From an uncultured Prevotella sp. (GTDB taxonomy: Bacteria > Bacteroidota > Bacteroidia > Bacteroidales > Bacteroidaceae): a stretch of DNA of 50,243 nt. Below are positions 8,574-17,009 of this stretch, piece after piece. Made by a program: the position numbers and the translations under genes. The stretch is from contig CAMVJQ010000012.1 in the NCBI GenBank assembly GCA_947167845.1, positions 1 to 50,243 on the forward strand, in the 5' to 3' direction. The notes beneath the pieces were generated by a model that was not told the origin of the DNA, ran no database searches, and worked only from the letters and a program-made list of their open reading frames with translations. How positions within the stretch are numbered: the stretch's first letter is position 1; every line of letters starts with the position of its first letter.

Positions 8574-9379
8574 TGGAGTTCAGGACTGTCGTTGATATTG
8601 AGGATCCCGGTTTTCGGATTGGCCCCTGTGAGCAGATGCTCTTCGTGGGCTCTTGTTTCGCCGACGCTATCGGCCAGCGCTTTCTTGAAGAGAAGTTTCG
8701 TGCCGTGGTCAATCCATACGGAGTGATGTACAATCCTGCATCGATTCTCCATACCGTCGAGCGGTTGGAAGCCACCTCTTTCCAGACTGCCTTTCTCACC
8801 CTTGGCACCAATCATGTCTATCGCCTGAAGGAGACGGGCGAGATAGTGGATAACTGCCAGAAGCGGCCGCAGTCGCTCTTTACGGAAGAAGAACTGACGG
8901 TCGAAGCGTGTGCCGACTATCTGCGGAAGGCTATAGACAGGCTCCGTCAGATGAATCCTCAGATGCACATCGTGCTGACCGTCAGTCCCATCCGCTATCG
9001 CAAGTATGGCTATCATGGTTCCCAACTCTCCAAGGCCACCCTTCTCCTTGCCATAGACAACATCCGTGTTAATCCGTGTAAATCCGTTGCCTACTTCCCT
9101 GCCTACGAGATTGTCAACGATGAGTTGCGCGACTATCGCTTCTATCAGGAGGACATGCTCCATCCGTCGGCACAGGCAGTCGAATACATCTGGCAGCGCC
9201 TTTGCGAGTGTTATCTCAGCGAGGAGGCCCGTGAATTCATTGAGGCGTGGCGCCCCCTTAAGGCAGCCCTAAGTCATCGCCCCTTCCGTCCGGATTCGGA
9301 GGAATATAAGGCGTTTATGGATAAAACTATGTTAAAAGTAGCAGAGTTGCAGAAAAAATATCCTACCTTTGCACTTTAG
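8573..9379 (+). CDS. GSCFA-domain protein (SGNH-like)
   Basis: The protein carries the signature that names the GSCFA family, FVGSCFADAIG near residue 25, followed by FRAVVNPYGVMYNPASI and later HIVLTVSPIRYR and ELRDYRFYQEDMLHPSAQAVEYIW. The last resembles the D-x-x-H block of SGNH hydrolases, so it is probably an esterase- or acyltransferase-like enzyme, but the substrate is unknown. No signal peptide is visible. The ATG at 8573 overlaps the fkp stop by one base. Position behind fkp suggests a role in glycan modification (inference). The last codons also contain the promoter of murF-alr. Family call is firm; function is not. Confidence 0.85.
   Translation: MEFRTVVDIEDPGFRIGPCEQMLFVGSCFADAIGQRFLEEKFRAVVNPYGVMYNPASILHTVERLEATSFQTAFLTLGTNHVYRLKETGEIVDNCQKRPQSLFTEEELTVEACADYLRKAIDRLRQMNPQMHIVLTVSPIRYRKYGYHGSQLSKATLLLAIDNIRVNPCKSVAYFPAYEIVNDELRDYRFYQEDMLHPSAQAVEYIWQRLCECYLSEEAREFIEAWRPLKAALSHRPFRPDSEEYKAFMDKTMLKVAELQKKYPTFAL
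9364..9371 (+). promoter_or_regulatory. -7 box for murF-alr inside the end of the GSCFA gene
   Basis: TACCTTTGCA lies in the last codons of the upstream gene and 28 bases before the murF-alr ATG. It is a good match to TANNTTTG; the -33 region is weak. Confidence 0.5.
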
Positions 9380-9399
9380 AAATATAAATCGTCAATGTC

Positions 9400-11904
9400 A
9401 TGAATTATTCAATAGAAAAGATTGCAACGCTCATCGGTGCCCGTCGCATCGGAGAAGCCGAAGCACAGATAGGCTGGCTCTTGACCGACAGCCGTTCACT
9501 ATGTTTTCCTGAAGAGACTCTGTTCTTTGCGCTGGCTTCCGCCCGCAATGATGGTCATCGCTATATCCTCGACCTCTATCACAGAGGGGTGCGCAATTTC
9601 GTCGTGGAGGCCAAGGGGCTGCAGACCTATTGTGAGACCGGCATGCCTCAAATGAAGGATGCCAATTTCCTCGTGGTGCCCTCGCCCCTGGCCGCCCTTC
9701 AGCGTCTGGCAGAGCGCCATCGCGATGAGTTTAACGTGCCTGTTGTCGGTATTACCGGCTCTAATGGCAAGACGATGGTGAAGGAGTGGCTCTATCAACT
9801 GCTGCTGCCCTCGCAGCGCATCGTCCGTTCACCGCGTAGTTATAACTCTCAGATAGGTGTCCCCCTCTCCGTCTGGCTCCTCAACGAGCAGACCGAGATA
9901 GGTATCTTCGAGGCCGGCATCAGTAAGCCAGGAGAGATGTATGCCCTGCGCGACATCATCCAGCCCACCATCGGCGTGCTGACCAGTCTCGGCACAGCCC
10001 ATCAGGAGAATTTCCGGTCGATGGAAGAGAAGTGCATGGAGAAACTAGAACTGATGCACGACACGCAGGCGATGGTCTACTGTTCTGACAACGACACCGT
10101 GAGCCGCTGCATCCGTCGCATGCAGTACAAGGGCGAGAAGATAGCCTGGTCGCTGTGCGACGAGCAGGTCGCGTTCTTCGTGAAGGAACAGAAGGAGGTC
10201 AACGATGGTACGGCCACACGTATCTCCTATCTATATAAGGGTGAGGCTGGGACGTATGAGATACCCTTCATCGACGAGGCTTCCATTGAGAACTCCATCA
10301 CCTGTGCCGCTGTTGCACTCTATCTGGGCGTCACCATGGATGAGTTAACTAAGCGTATGCCCCATCTGGAGCCAGTCGCCATGCGCCTGGAGGTGAAGGA
10401 AGGCCAGCGGGGTTGCGTGCTCATCAACGACTCCTACAACTCTGATGTCAATTCGCTCGACATCGCCCTCGACTTCATGAACCGCCGCACCTCCGTAACT
10501 CCTCCTTCCTCCCTCAAAAAGACCCTCATCCTCAGCGACATCTTCCAGACTGGCACCTCGCCAGAGGCGCTTTATGCCCAGGTGAGCGACCTGGCGATGA
10601 AGCGAGGCATTGACAGGTTCATCGGCATCGGACCGGAACTCATGGCCCAGGCCGACAAGATCCGCGTCAGCGACAAGCAGTTCTTTGCCGATGTGCCCCA
10701 CTTCCTCTCCAGCGATACGTTCAGCAGTCTGCGCAATGAACTCATTCTGCTGAAAGGTGCCCGCGCTTTTGGATTCGATCAGATCACGGAGCAGTTGGAG
10801 CAGAAGGTTCACGAGACCATTCTCGAAGTCAACCTCAATGCCGTGGTGGAGAATCTCAACTACTACCGTTCCTTCCTGAAGCCTGAGACGAAGATGGTCT
10901 GCATGATCAAGGCCGATGCCTACGGGGCCGGTGCTGTCGAGATAGCCAAGACGCTGCAGGATCATCGTGTCGACTACCTTGCCGTAGCCGTGGCCGACGA
11001 GGGCGTCACCCTCCGCAAGGCGGGCATTACGGCCAATATCATGGTCATGAATCCTGAGATGACGGCCTTCAAGACCATGTTCGACTATGATTTGGAGCCA
11101 GAGGTCTACAGTTTCCGTCTGATGGATGCCCTCATCCGTGCCGCCCGCAAGGAGGGTATCACCAGGTGGCCTGTGCATATCAAACTGGATACGGGCATGC
11201 ACCGGCTCGGCTTCGACCCCATCCGCGACATCGATGAGGTCATCGACCGTCTGTCGCACCAGCAGGCCATCATCCCGCGCTCCGTATTCAGCCATTTCGT
11301 AGGCTCTGACAGCGATGACTTCGACAGTTTCTCTGCCGAGCAGTTCCGAAGGTTTGAGGCCGGGAGTCTGAAATTGCAGGCCGCCTTCAGCCATAAGATC
11401 CTGCGTCACATGGACAACTCTGCGGGCATCGAGCACTTCCCGGAGCGCCAGATGGACATGTGCCGTCTCGGTCTCGGCCTCTATGGCGTGGATCCTCGCG
11501 ACAATCGTATCCTCTCTACCGTCTCCACACTTAAGACTACCATCCTTCAGATGCGCAGCGTGCCTGCCGGCGAGACGGTGGGATACAGCCGTAAGGGCAA
11601 GATAGACCGCGACTCCGTGATTGCCGCCATCCCTATCGGCTATGCCGACGGCCTGAACCGCCATCTCGGCTGTCGTCATGGCTATTGTCTCGTCAATGGT
11701 CAGAAAGCCGAATATGTCGGCAATATCTGTATGGACGTGGCGATGATCGATGTCACGGGCATTGACTGTCAGGAGGGCGACCAGGTGGAGATATTCGGTG
11801 ACCACCTGCCTGTCACCACGTTGTCCGACATTCTCGACACCATCCCCTACGAACTGCTGACGGCAGTATCCAATCGCGTCAAGCGTGTCTATTTCCAGGA
11901 TTAG
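9400..11904 (+). CDS. murF-alr: Fused MurF ligase / alanine racemase
   Basis: The 834-residue cytoplasmic protein joins two peptidoglycan enzymes. The N-terminal part is MurF, which adds D-Ala-D-Ala to UDP-MurNAc-tripeptide: ATP loop VVGITGSNGKTMVKEW near residue 118, the central SLGTAHQENF region, and LINDSYNSDVNSL in the C-terminal domain. From about residue 470 it is a PLP alanine racemase: K504 in CMIKADAYGAGAVEI should bind PLP, and Y729 in ETVGYSRKG is the expected second catalytic base. DTGMHRLGFDP and IPIGYADGLNRHLG are further racemase motifs. This fusion is usual in Bacteroidota and couples D-Ala supply to its use. The promoter lies in the preceding gene. No frame damage is seen. 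Confidence 0.96.
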   Translation: MNYSIEKIATLIGARRIGEAEAQIGWLLTDSRSLCFPEETLFFALASARNDGHRYILDLYHRGVRNFVVEAKGLQTYCETGMPQMKDANFLVVPSPLAALQRLAERHRDEFNVPVVGITGSNGKTMVKEWLYQLLLPSQRIVRSPRSYNSQIGVPLSVWLLNEQTEIGIFEAGISKPGEMYALRDIIQPTIGVLTSLGTAHQENFRSMEEKCMEKLELMHDTQAMVYCSDNDTVSRCIRRMQYKGEKIAWSLCDEQVAFFVKEQKEVNDGTATRISYLYKGEAGTYEIPFIDEASIENSITCAAVALYLGVTMDELTKRMPHLEPVAMRLEVKEGQRGCVLINDSYNSDVNSLDIALDFMNRRTSVTPPSSLKKTLILSDIFQTGTSPEALYAQVSDLAMKRGIDRFIGIGPELMAQADKIRVSDKQFFADVPHFLSSDTFSSLRNELILLKGARAFGFDQITEQLEQKVHETILEVNLNAVVENLNYYRSFLKPETKMVCMIKADAYGAGAVEIAKTLQDHRVDYLAVAVADEGVTLRKAGITANIMVMNPEMTAFKTMFDYDLEPEVYSFRLMDALIRAARKEGITRWPVHIKLDTGMHRLGFDPIRDIDEVIDRLSHQQAIIPRSVFSHFVGSDSDDFDSFSAEQFRRFEAGSLKLQAAFSHKILRHMDNSAGIEHFPERQMDMCRLGLGLYGVDPRDNRILSTVSTLKTTILQMRSVPAGETVGYSRKGKIDRDSVIAAIPIGYADGLNRHLGCRHGYCLVNGQKAEYVGNICMDVAMIDVTGIDCQEGDQVEIFGDHLPVTTLSDILDTIPYELLTAVSNRVKRVYFQD

Positions 11905-11949
11905 ATGGACGGGTGACTGTTAAAACCTTGCATCCCAAAAGGTATTGAT

Positions 11950-12348
11950 ATGCTCAGACAGGCAGTTGTAGATAAGGTAATGGCGCGACAGTTGTGGAAG
12001 TTGGGATTCAGGGAACCCACCTTGTGCTACTACGACCTCGATGGTGAACTCCGGAATGCCGAAGGCGACACTCTGGAACTGAAGGACTACAATGCCCCCA
12101 AGAAGACGCGCGGTCGCGGTGCCAGATGCTATTCAGCCCCGGCTCTATCAGTAGTCCAGGACTGGCTGCGCCGTAAGAAGCACCTCGAACTGTTGGTCTG
12201 CCGCGACACCTTCTTCCATAATGCAGGCGATTACTATTGCCGAATCATCCGGCTCTCAGACGGGTTGAGCCGTGACGCCCACCCCCGAAAGTCCTACGAC
12301 CAGGCTTTGACGGATGGCATCAGGCAGGCCCTGGCACTCCTGTCATGA
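11950..12348 (+). CDS. Hypothetical protein of phage-type module
   Basis: The 132-residue protein is basic and without membrane segments or signal peptide. Visible features are a KKTRGRGARCYSAPALSVVQDWLRRKKHLELLV stretch, seen here only in parts, with a pattern (SAPxxSxxQxWLR) that I recall from small conserved Bacteroidota proteins next to phage-like genes, and a C-terminal YDQALTDGIRQALALL helix. I do not know its function. It lies 45 bases behind murF-alr and directly before remnants of a smalltalk peptide and an amidase, so it is probably the first gene of that decaying module. The frame is intact. Confidence 0.55.
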   Translation: MLRQAVVDKVMARQLWKLGFREPTLCYYDLDGELRNAEGDTLELKDYNAPKKTRGRGARCYSAPALSVVQDWLRRKKHLELLVCRDTFFHNAGDYYCRIIRLSDGLSRDAHPRKSYDQALTDGIRQALALLS

Positions 12349-12438
12349 CAAAGTTTCGTAGAATCCGCAGGATGTTATGAATATACGGTCGTTTTTTGCC
12401 TAGAATTACATTCCATGCCCTTTTGCCGCTCAGCCCGT

Positions 12439-12579
12439 ATGTGCCTCTGTCCTGCAGCCCGTTGCGCTTCTGCGCCGAAGCGTGCCATTATTGGCAAAGT
12501 ACTGAAGTTCGTAGGATCATTGATCACCCTGGTCATCACAACCTTCTTCGTGGGTAGTTGCTCCAAGGGACTGATCTGA
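12439..12579 (+). CDS. 'Smalltalk'-like small hydrophobic peptide, possibly decayed
   Basis: A 46-codon frame ends in RAIIGKVLKFVGSLIT followed by LVITTFFVGSCSKGLI. A short basic start, one membrane-like helix with alternating Thr/Ile and a final Gly-Ser-Cys are the hallmarks of the smalltalk peptides found beside N-acetylmuramoyl-L-alanine amidases in Bacteroidota. The usual peptide is about 30 residues; the first 15 codons here (Cys/Pro/Ala-rich) look unrelated, so the true start is uncertain or lost. The broken amidase follows 22 bases later. Function of this family is unknown to me. Confidence 0.5.
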   Translation: MCLCPAARCASAPKRAIIGKVLKFVGSLITLVITTFFVGSCSKGLI

Positions 12580-12601
12580 TCAACCACTCAACCGTTAGAG
12601 T

Positions 12602-12912
12602 ATGCGAAGCATTACACTGATCATCATCCACTGTTCGGCAGTGCGGCCCGACCAGCCGTCGTCGGCGCCCGCTGCAAGAACCACAATGCCCACTCAATAG
12701 GCATCTTCTATGAGGGCGGGCTCGACATCCGGGGCAAGCCTGCCGACACCCGCAAGGAGGCCCAGAAACTCTCCCTGCGCGTGATGCCGGAGGAACTGCA
12801 CAAGGCCTATCCGAGGGCCTGCATCGTGGGCCATCACGACCTCGACCCGAAGAAGGACTGCCCCTGCATCGACGATGTCATCGGGGAGAATGCCGACCTG
12901 CAACCGAAGTGA
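12602..12912 (+). pseudogene. Decayed phage-type N-acetylmuramoyl-L-alanine amidase
   Basis: The first frame reads MRSITLIIIHCSAVRPDQPS, the normal start of the small PGRP-like zinc amidases, and then stops. A second frame, from about 12660, reads GARCKNHNAHSIGIFYEGG, then LDIRGKPADTRKEAQKLS and HKAYPRACIVGHHDLDPKKD ending CPCIDDVIG, which is the second half of the same protein. About 45 residues between the two halves are missing, and the halves are out of frame. The zinc ligands H (IIHCS), H (VGHHD) and C (CPC) are still visible. The gene is therefore a pseudogene with an internal deletion. It belongs with the two genes before it as a degraded phage-like lysis module. Confidence 0.85.
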
Positions 12913-12965
12913 CTGGCACGGAAGGCCCTGACAGCCTGTCCGTTAACGTTTGAGTAATAAAAAAG

Positions 12966-12997
12966 AGGTGAAATGCATTGCGTTTCGCCTTTTTTTT
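12966..12997 (+). terminator. Rho-independent terminator
   Basis: AGGTGAAATGC and GCGTTTCGCCT form an 11-bp stem with two G-U pairs and a 3-base loop, followed by seven further Ts. It closes the decayed amidase module and directly abuts the next promoter. Confidence 0.8.
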
Positions 12998-13006
12998 GTA
13001 TCTTTG
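12978..13006 (+). promoter_or_regulatory. Promoter of the EIIC-kduI-MFS cluster
   Basis: TTG at 12978-12980, 18 bases, then TATCTTTG at 12999-13006 fit the Bacteroidota consensus. The -33 element lies inside the terminator stem. The first ATG is 45 bases downstream. Confidence 0.65.
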
Positions 13007-13051
13007 CAGTCGAATTAGCACTAAAACAAATAAATATCGATATTAAAACCA

Positions 13052-14431
13052 ATGGAACAAGTATTCAGTTACATTATCAGTCTGGGTGCATCTGTGATGA
13101 TGCCTATCCTGTTTACTATTATCGGTCTCTGTATCGGACTGAAATTCGGAAAGTCTCTGAAGTCAGGACTTTATGTGGGTGTAGGATTCGTCGGTCTGGG
13201 CATTGTGACGGCCTTGCTAACCACCAACTTTGGTGGTCCGTTGAGCGACATTTCCAAACTCTATGACCTTCAGTTAAAGGTGTTCGACATGGGTTGGCCT
13301 GCTGCCGCTGCTGTTGCTTACAACACAGCCGTCGGTGCGCTGATTATCCCTATCTGTCTGGGCGTGAACTTCTTGCTGGTGATTACAAAATGCACCCGTA
13401 CGGTGAACATCGACCTTTGGAACTACTGGCATTTCGCGTTCATCGGCGCCGTGGCCTATTTCGTGATGGACCAGAGTCTGGCGTGGGGCTATTTTGCTGC
13501 CATTGTATGTTATATCGTTACGCTGGTGATGGCTGACCTGACTGCCGACAAGTTTCAGGCATATTATCCCGAATGGCAGGGCATCTCGATTCCGCAGCCC
13601 TTCTGCCAGAGTTTCGTGCCATTTGCCCTGCTGATTGGCAAGGCACTTGACCAGATACCCGGCTTCGACAAGTTGAATATCGATGCCGACGGACTGAAGA
13701 AGAAGTTCGGCATACTCGGCGAGCCGCTGGTGCTGGGTGTCATCGTGGGCGCCCTGATCGGAGCCTTGGCGCAACTCGACATCAAGAAAATCCTCTTCCT
13801 GGGCGTGACGATGGGAGCCGTGATGGAACTCATCCCCCGTATCACCTCTTTATTCATAGAGGGCCTGAAGCCCGTGGCCGAGAAGACTCAGGAGGTGGTG
13901 AAGCGCAAGTTCAACGGCAAGAAGGTGTACATCGGTATGTCGCCCGCCGTGGTCATCGGTCATCCGACGACACTCGTCGTCTCGCTGCTGCTCATCCCCG
14001 TGGCACTGGGCCTGGCGGTGGTGCTGCCCGGCAACCAGTTCCTGCCCTTGGCATCGCTCGCCGGTATGTTCTACCTGTTCCCCATGGTGCTGCCCTTCAC
14101 GAAGGGCAATGTGGTTAAGACGTTTATCATCGGACTGGTGGCCCTGGCCGTCGGTCTCTACTTCGTGACCGACATGGCCCCTGCCTTCACGCAGGCCGCC
14201 GCCACGGTATTCGCTCAGACGGGCGACCCTGCCGCCAAGATTCCCGAGGGATTCGAGGCTGGTGCCCTTGACTTCGCCAGTTCCCTGTTCGGCTGGGTCA
14301 TCTACAAGTGTGTCAACAATCTGCAGTGGGTAGGCATGGGCGTGCTGACAGTCATCACGCTCGGCATGGTTGTCTGGAATCGCCAGCGCATCGCCAGCGA
14401 AGAGAGCCGGAATAACGAGATCTCAAAATAA
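13052..14431 (+). CDS. Orphan galactitol-type PTS transporter subunit IIC
   Basis: The 459-residue protein is highly hydrophobic with about ten membrane segments and matches the EIIC-GAT family (PTS galactitol/ascorbate superfamily type): FSYIISLGASVMMPILFTII at the N-terminus, a GWPAAAAVAYNTAVGALIIP segment, and a conserved loop near KKVYIGMSPAVVIGHPTT. In a working PTS this subunit moves sugar across the inner membrane while EIIA and EIIB phosphorylate it. No EIIA, EIIB, HPr or EI gene is in the window, so this copy may act as a non-phosphorylating permease. It is followed 36 bases later by kduI and then by a hexuronate-type MFS carrier, which points to a uronate or its keto derivative as substrate (inference). 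Confidence 0.85.
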   Translation: MEQVFSYIISLGASVMMPILFTIIGLCIGLKFGKSLKSGLYVGVGFVGLGIVTALLTTNFGGPLSDISKLYDLQLKVFDMGWPAAAAVAYNTAVGALIIPICLGVNFLLVITKCTRTVNIDLWNYWHFAFIGAVAYFVMDQSLAWGYFAAIVCYIVTLVMADLTADKFQAYYPEWQGISIPQPFCQSFVPFALLIGKALDQIPGFDKLNIDADGLKKKFGILGEPLVLGVIVGALIGALAQLDIKKILFLGVTMGAVMELIPRITSLFIEGLKPVAEKTQEVVKRKFNGKKVYIGMSPAVVIGHPTTLVVSLLLIPVALGLAVVLPGNQFLPLASLAGMFYLFPMVLPFTKGNVVKTFIIGLVALAVGLYFVTDMAPAFTQAAATVFAQTGDPAAKIPEGFEAGALDFASSLFGWVIYKCVNNLQWVGMGVLTVITLGMVVWNRQRIASEESRNNEISK

Positions 14432-14467
14432 TGGAATAACGAAATAAAGACAAAATCAAGAAAACAA

Positions 14468-15445
14468 ATGAAGAAAAAAGCAATTCTGAGTATCGCCCTC
14501 GTGATGGGCGCGCTGGGGATGAACGCCCAGCAGAAAGTGAACTTCCAGACGGCCTGCCATCCTGAGGACGTGAAGCACTACGACACGAAGACGCTGCGCG
14601 ACCGCTTCGTGATGGAGAAGGTGATGGCCGCCGACGAGATCAACCTGACCTACTCGCACTATGACCGCTTCATCTACGGCGGTGCGATGCCTGTGAACAA
14701 GACTCTGAAACTGGAGAACTTCCGCGACCTGGGCCTCGACGTGGATCCCGGCATCAAGGACAAGTACTTCCTCTACAACCGTGAACTCGGCGTGGTGAAC
14801 TGCGGCGGAGGCGACGGTGTCGTGATCGTCGACGGCAAGGAGTATGCCCTCTCGCCGAAAGAGGCTCTCTACATCGGGCGTGGCCATATCGCCAAGGACA
14901 AGGATGTGAACAAGGTGGTGGAGTTCCGCTCGAAGGACCCGAAGAACCCGGCCAAGTTCTACCTGAACTCGGCAACGGCCCACCAGCACTACAAGACGCA
15001 GTGGATCACGCTCGACGGGCGCAAGGGCTCGCTGAAGGCTGCCGTATGGGGCCCCGTGGGCTCGCTGGAGGAGTGTAACAACCGCACGGTGTATAAACTG
15101 ATCGTGAACGACGTGCTGGAGGAAGGCCCCTGCCAGTTGCAACTCGGACTGACACAGTTGAACCCGGGTGCTGCCTGGAACACGATGCCGCCTCACACCC
15201 ACGGCCGCCGCATCGAGGCCTACTACTACTTCAATCTGCCCGAGGGACAGACCATCGCCCACATCATGGGCGAGCCGCAGGAGAGCCGCGTCGTCTGGCT
15301 GCACAACGAGCAGGCCATCATGTCGCCAGAGTGGTCGATTCACGCTGCTGCCGGCACCTATTACTATACCTTCATCTGGGGTATGGCCGGTGAGAACCTG
15401 TACTACAACGACAAGGACAACATCCCCGTCATCGACATCAAGTAA
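14468..15445 (+). CDS. kduI: 5-keto-4-deoxyuronate isomerase with signal peptide
   Basis: KduI interconverts 5-keto-4-deoxyuronate (from unsaturated uronates of pectin or glycosaminoglycans) and 2,5-diketo-3-deoxygluconate. The match to the family is clear along the whole protein, including the zinc ligands H243, H245 and E250 ([16 protein letters not shown]) and H292 ([19 protein letters not shown]). The protein is 325 residues against about 280 for the cytoplasmic enzymes. The extra length is partly a signal peptide: KKK, hydrophobic [14 protein letters not shown], cleavage near NA-QQ. That places the enzyme in the periplasm, where it could act before import by the MFS carrier downstream. 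A 15-residue lysine/asparagine-rich insertion ([18 protein letters not shown]) is also seen. Confidence 0.93.
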   Translation: MKKKAILSIALVMGALGMNAQQKVNFQTACHPEDVKHYDTKTLRDRFVMEKVMAADEINLTYSHYDRFIYGGAMPVNKTLKLENFRDLGLDVDPGIKDKYFLYNRELGVVNCGGGDGVVIVDGKEYALSPKEALYIGRGHIAKDKDVNKVVEFRSKDPKNPAKFYLNSATAHQHYKTQWITLDGRKGSLKAAVWGPVGSLEECNNRTVYKLIVNDVLEEGPCQLQLGLTQLNPGAAWNTMPPHTHGRRIEAYYYFNLPEGQTIAHIMGEPQESRVVWLHNEQAIMSPEWSIHAAAGTYYYTFIWGMAGENLYYNDKDNIPVIDIK

Positions 15446-15496
15446 CCCAAGATGCCTTTCTTAACAATATAACGCTTTAACGAAAATAATGAAATA

Positions 15497-16954
15497 ATGA
15501 CACCTGTTCAAACAACCAAAATGTCCAACTTCCGTTGGGTTATCTGTGCGCTGCTGTTTCTGGCAACCACTGTCAACTATATGGACCGTCAGGTCTTGTC
15601 ATTAACCTGGAAGGACTTTATTGCTCCGGAGTTCCACTGGAGCGATGCTGACTATGGTACCATCACTGGCTGGTTCTCCATCTTCTATGCCATCGCCAAC
15701 CTCTTCGCAGGAAAGTTCATCGACTGGATGGGCACGAAGAAGGGCTATCTGATAGCCATCTTCGTATGGTCGACCGGTGCTGTGCTCCACGCCGGCTGCG
15801 GCTGGGCCGCCATGACAATCGAGGGCTACGACTCCATCGAGGCCCTGCGCCTGGTGCAGGCCGGAAGCGACGCTGCCGTGGCCATCGCCACCGTCTCGGT
15901 GTGGCTCTTCCTCTCCTGCCGTATGATCCTGGCACTGGGTGAGGCCGGCAACTTCCCCGCCGCCATCAAGGTGACGGCAGAGTACTTCCCGAAGAAGGAT
16001 CGCGCTTTCTCTACCTCCATCTTCAACAGCGGCGCCTCCGTGGGCGCACTGGCCGCGCCAGCCACAATCCCCCTACTGGCCCGTGCCTGGGGCTGGGAGA
16101 TGGCCTTCATCATCATCGGTGTGCTGGGCTATGTGTGGATGGGGCTCTGGATGTGGCTCTATGAGAAGCCGCACAAGAGCCACTTTGTTAACCAGGCTGA
16201 GTTGAACTATATCGAGCAGGACAACGACATCGCTGCCGTGCAGGACCGCACCAACGTGAAGGAGGAGAAGACCATCCCGTTCTGGGACTGCTTCAAGTAC
16301 AAGCAGACCTGGTCGTTCATCGTGGGTAAGTTTATGACTGACGGTGTGTGGTGGTTCTTCCTGTTCTGGGCGCCCGCCTACTTTTCTGACCAGTATGGCT
16401 ACACGTCCGACTCGACGATGGGCATCCTGCTGATCCTGACGCTCTATGCCATCGTGACGATCCTGAGTATCGGCGGCGGCTATCTGCCCACCTACTTCGT
16501 CGACAAGAAAGGCATGAATCCCTATCTGGGCCGTATGCGCGCGATGCTGATCTTTGCCTGCTTCCCCGTGCTCGGCCTGTTTGCACAGCCTCTGGGCGCA
16601 ATCAGTGCCTGGTGGCCAGCCATCCTGATCGGTCTGCTGGGTGCCGGCCATCAGGCTTGGAGTGCCAACCTGTTCTCTACCATCGGCGATATGTTCCCGA
16701 AGTCCACGATCGGTACCATCACGGGTATCGGCTCAATGGCCGGCGGTATCGGCTCGTTCCTGATCAACAAGGGCTCTGGTAACTTCTTCACCTGGGCTGA
16801 TGCACAGGGGACCGCCTTCACATTCTTCGGCTTCGACGGCAAGCCTGCTGCCTATATGGTGGTGTTCTGCATCTGTGCAGTGGCTTATCTCATCGGCTGG
16901 TGCATCATGAAGACGCTTGTGCCGAAGTACAGGCCGATTGTGGTGGAAGATTGA
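15497..16954 (+). CDS. ExuT-like MFS hexuronate transporter
   Basis: The 485-residue inner-membrane protein belongs to the anion:cation symporter family of the MFS (ExuT/GudP group). It has twelve membrane segments, the early motif NYMDRQVLSLTWKDF typical of ExuT relatives, the loop 2-3 motif GKFIDWMGTKKGYLIA, and the helix 4-5 region ALGEAGNFPAAIKVTAEYFP that is diagnostic for hexuronate/glucarate carriers. It probably imports a hexuronate or keto-deoxyuronate by proton symport. Its position 51 bases after a predicted periplasmic KduI suggests that the substrate may be the isomerised sugar. The start at 15497 could also be the ATG at 15521. A strong hairpin follows 23 bases after the stop. 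Confidence 0.88.
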   Translation: MTPVQTTKMSNFRWVICALLFLATTVNYMDRQVLSLTWKDFIAPEFHWSDADYGTITGWFSIFYAIANLFAGKFIDWMGTKKGYLIAIFVWSTGAVLHAGCGWAAMTIEGYDSIEALRLVQAGSDAAVAIATVSVWLFLSCRMILALGEAGNFPAAIKVTAEYFPKKDRAFSTSIFNSGASVGALAAPATIPLLARAWGWEMAFIIIGVLGYVWMGLWMWLYEKPHKSHFVNQAELNYIEQDNDIAAVQDRTNVKEEKTIPFWDCFKYKQTWSFIVGKFMTDGVWWFFLFWAPAYFSDQYGYTSDSTMGILLILTLYAIVTILSIGGGYLPTYFVDKKGMNPYLGRMRAMLIFACFPVLGLFAQPLGAISAWWPAILIGLLGAGHQAWSANLFSTIGDMFPKSTIGTITGIGSMAGGIGSFLINKGSGNFFTWADAQGTAFTFFGFDGKPAAYMVVFCICAVAYLIGWCIMKTLVPKYRPIVVED

Positions 16955-16977
16955 AAGAATGAAGAAATAAAGAAATG

Positions 16978-17009
16978 AAATGGGGCTCCTCATCCGGGGA
17001 GCCCCATTT
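16978..17009. terminator. Bidirectional terminator after the MFS gene
   Basis: AAATGGGGCTCC and GGAGCCCCATTT form a perfect 12-bp stem around an 8-base loop, with T-runs on the plus strand and A-runs for the minus strand. The convergent nitroreductase stop codon (16990-16992) lies in the loop, so the hairpin is partly coding on that strand. Confidence 0.85.

Noticed and set aside
10345..11805. A 486-codon open frame on the minus strand across murF-alr
   Set aside because: It is antisense to clear racemase and ligase motifs, has a His/Asp/Val-rich composition typical of a shadow frame, and no promoter.
14432..14467. Period-8 pattern in the EIIC-kduI spacer
   Set aside because: The match is weak and may simply reflect AT-rich composition.
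16952..16983. Octamer array after the MFS gene (TGAAAGAA-like units)
   Set aside because: A/G-rich spacer with weak period 8; too degenerate to separate from ordinary A-rich leader sequence.
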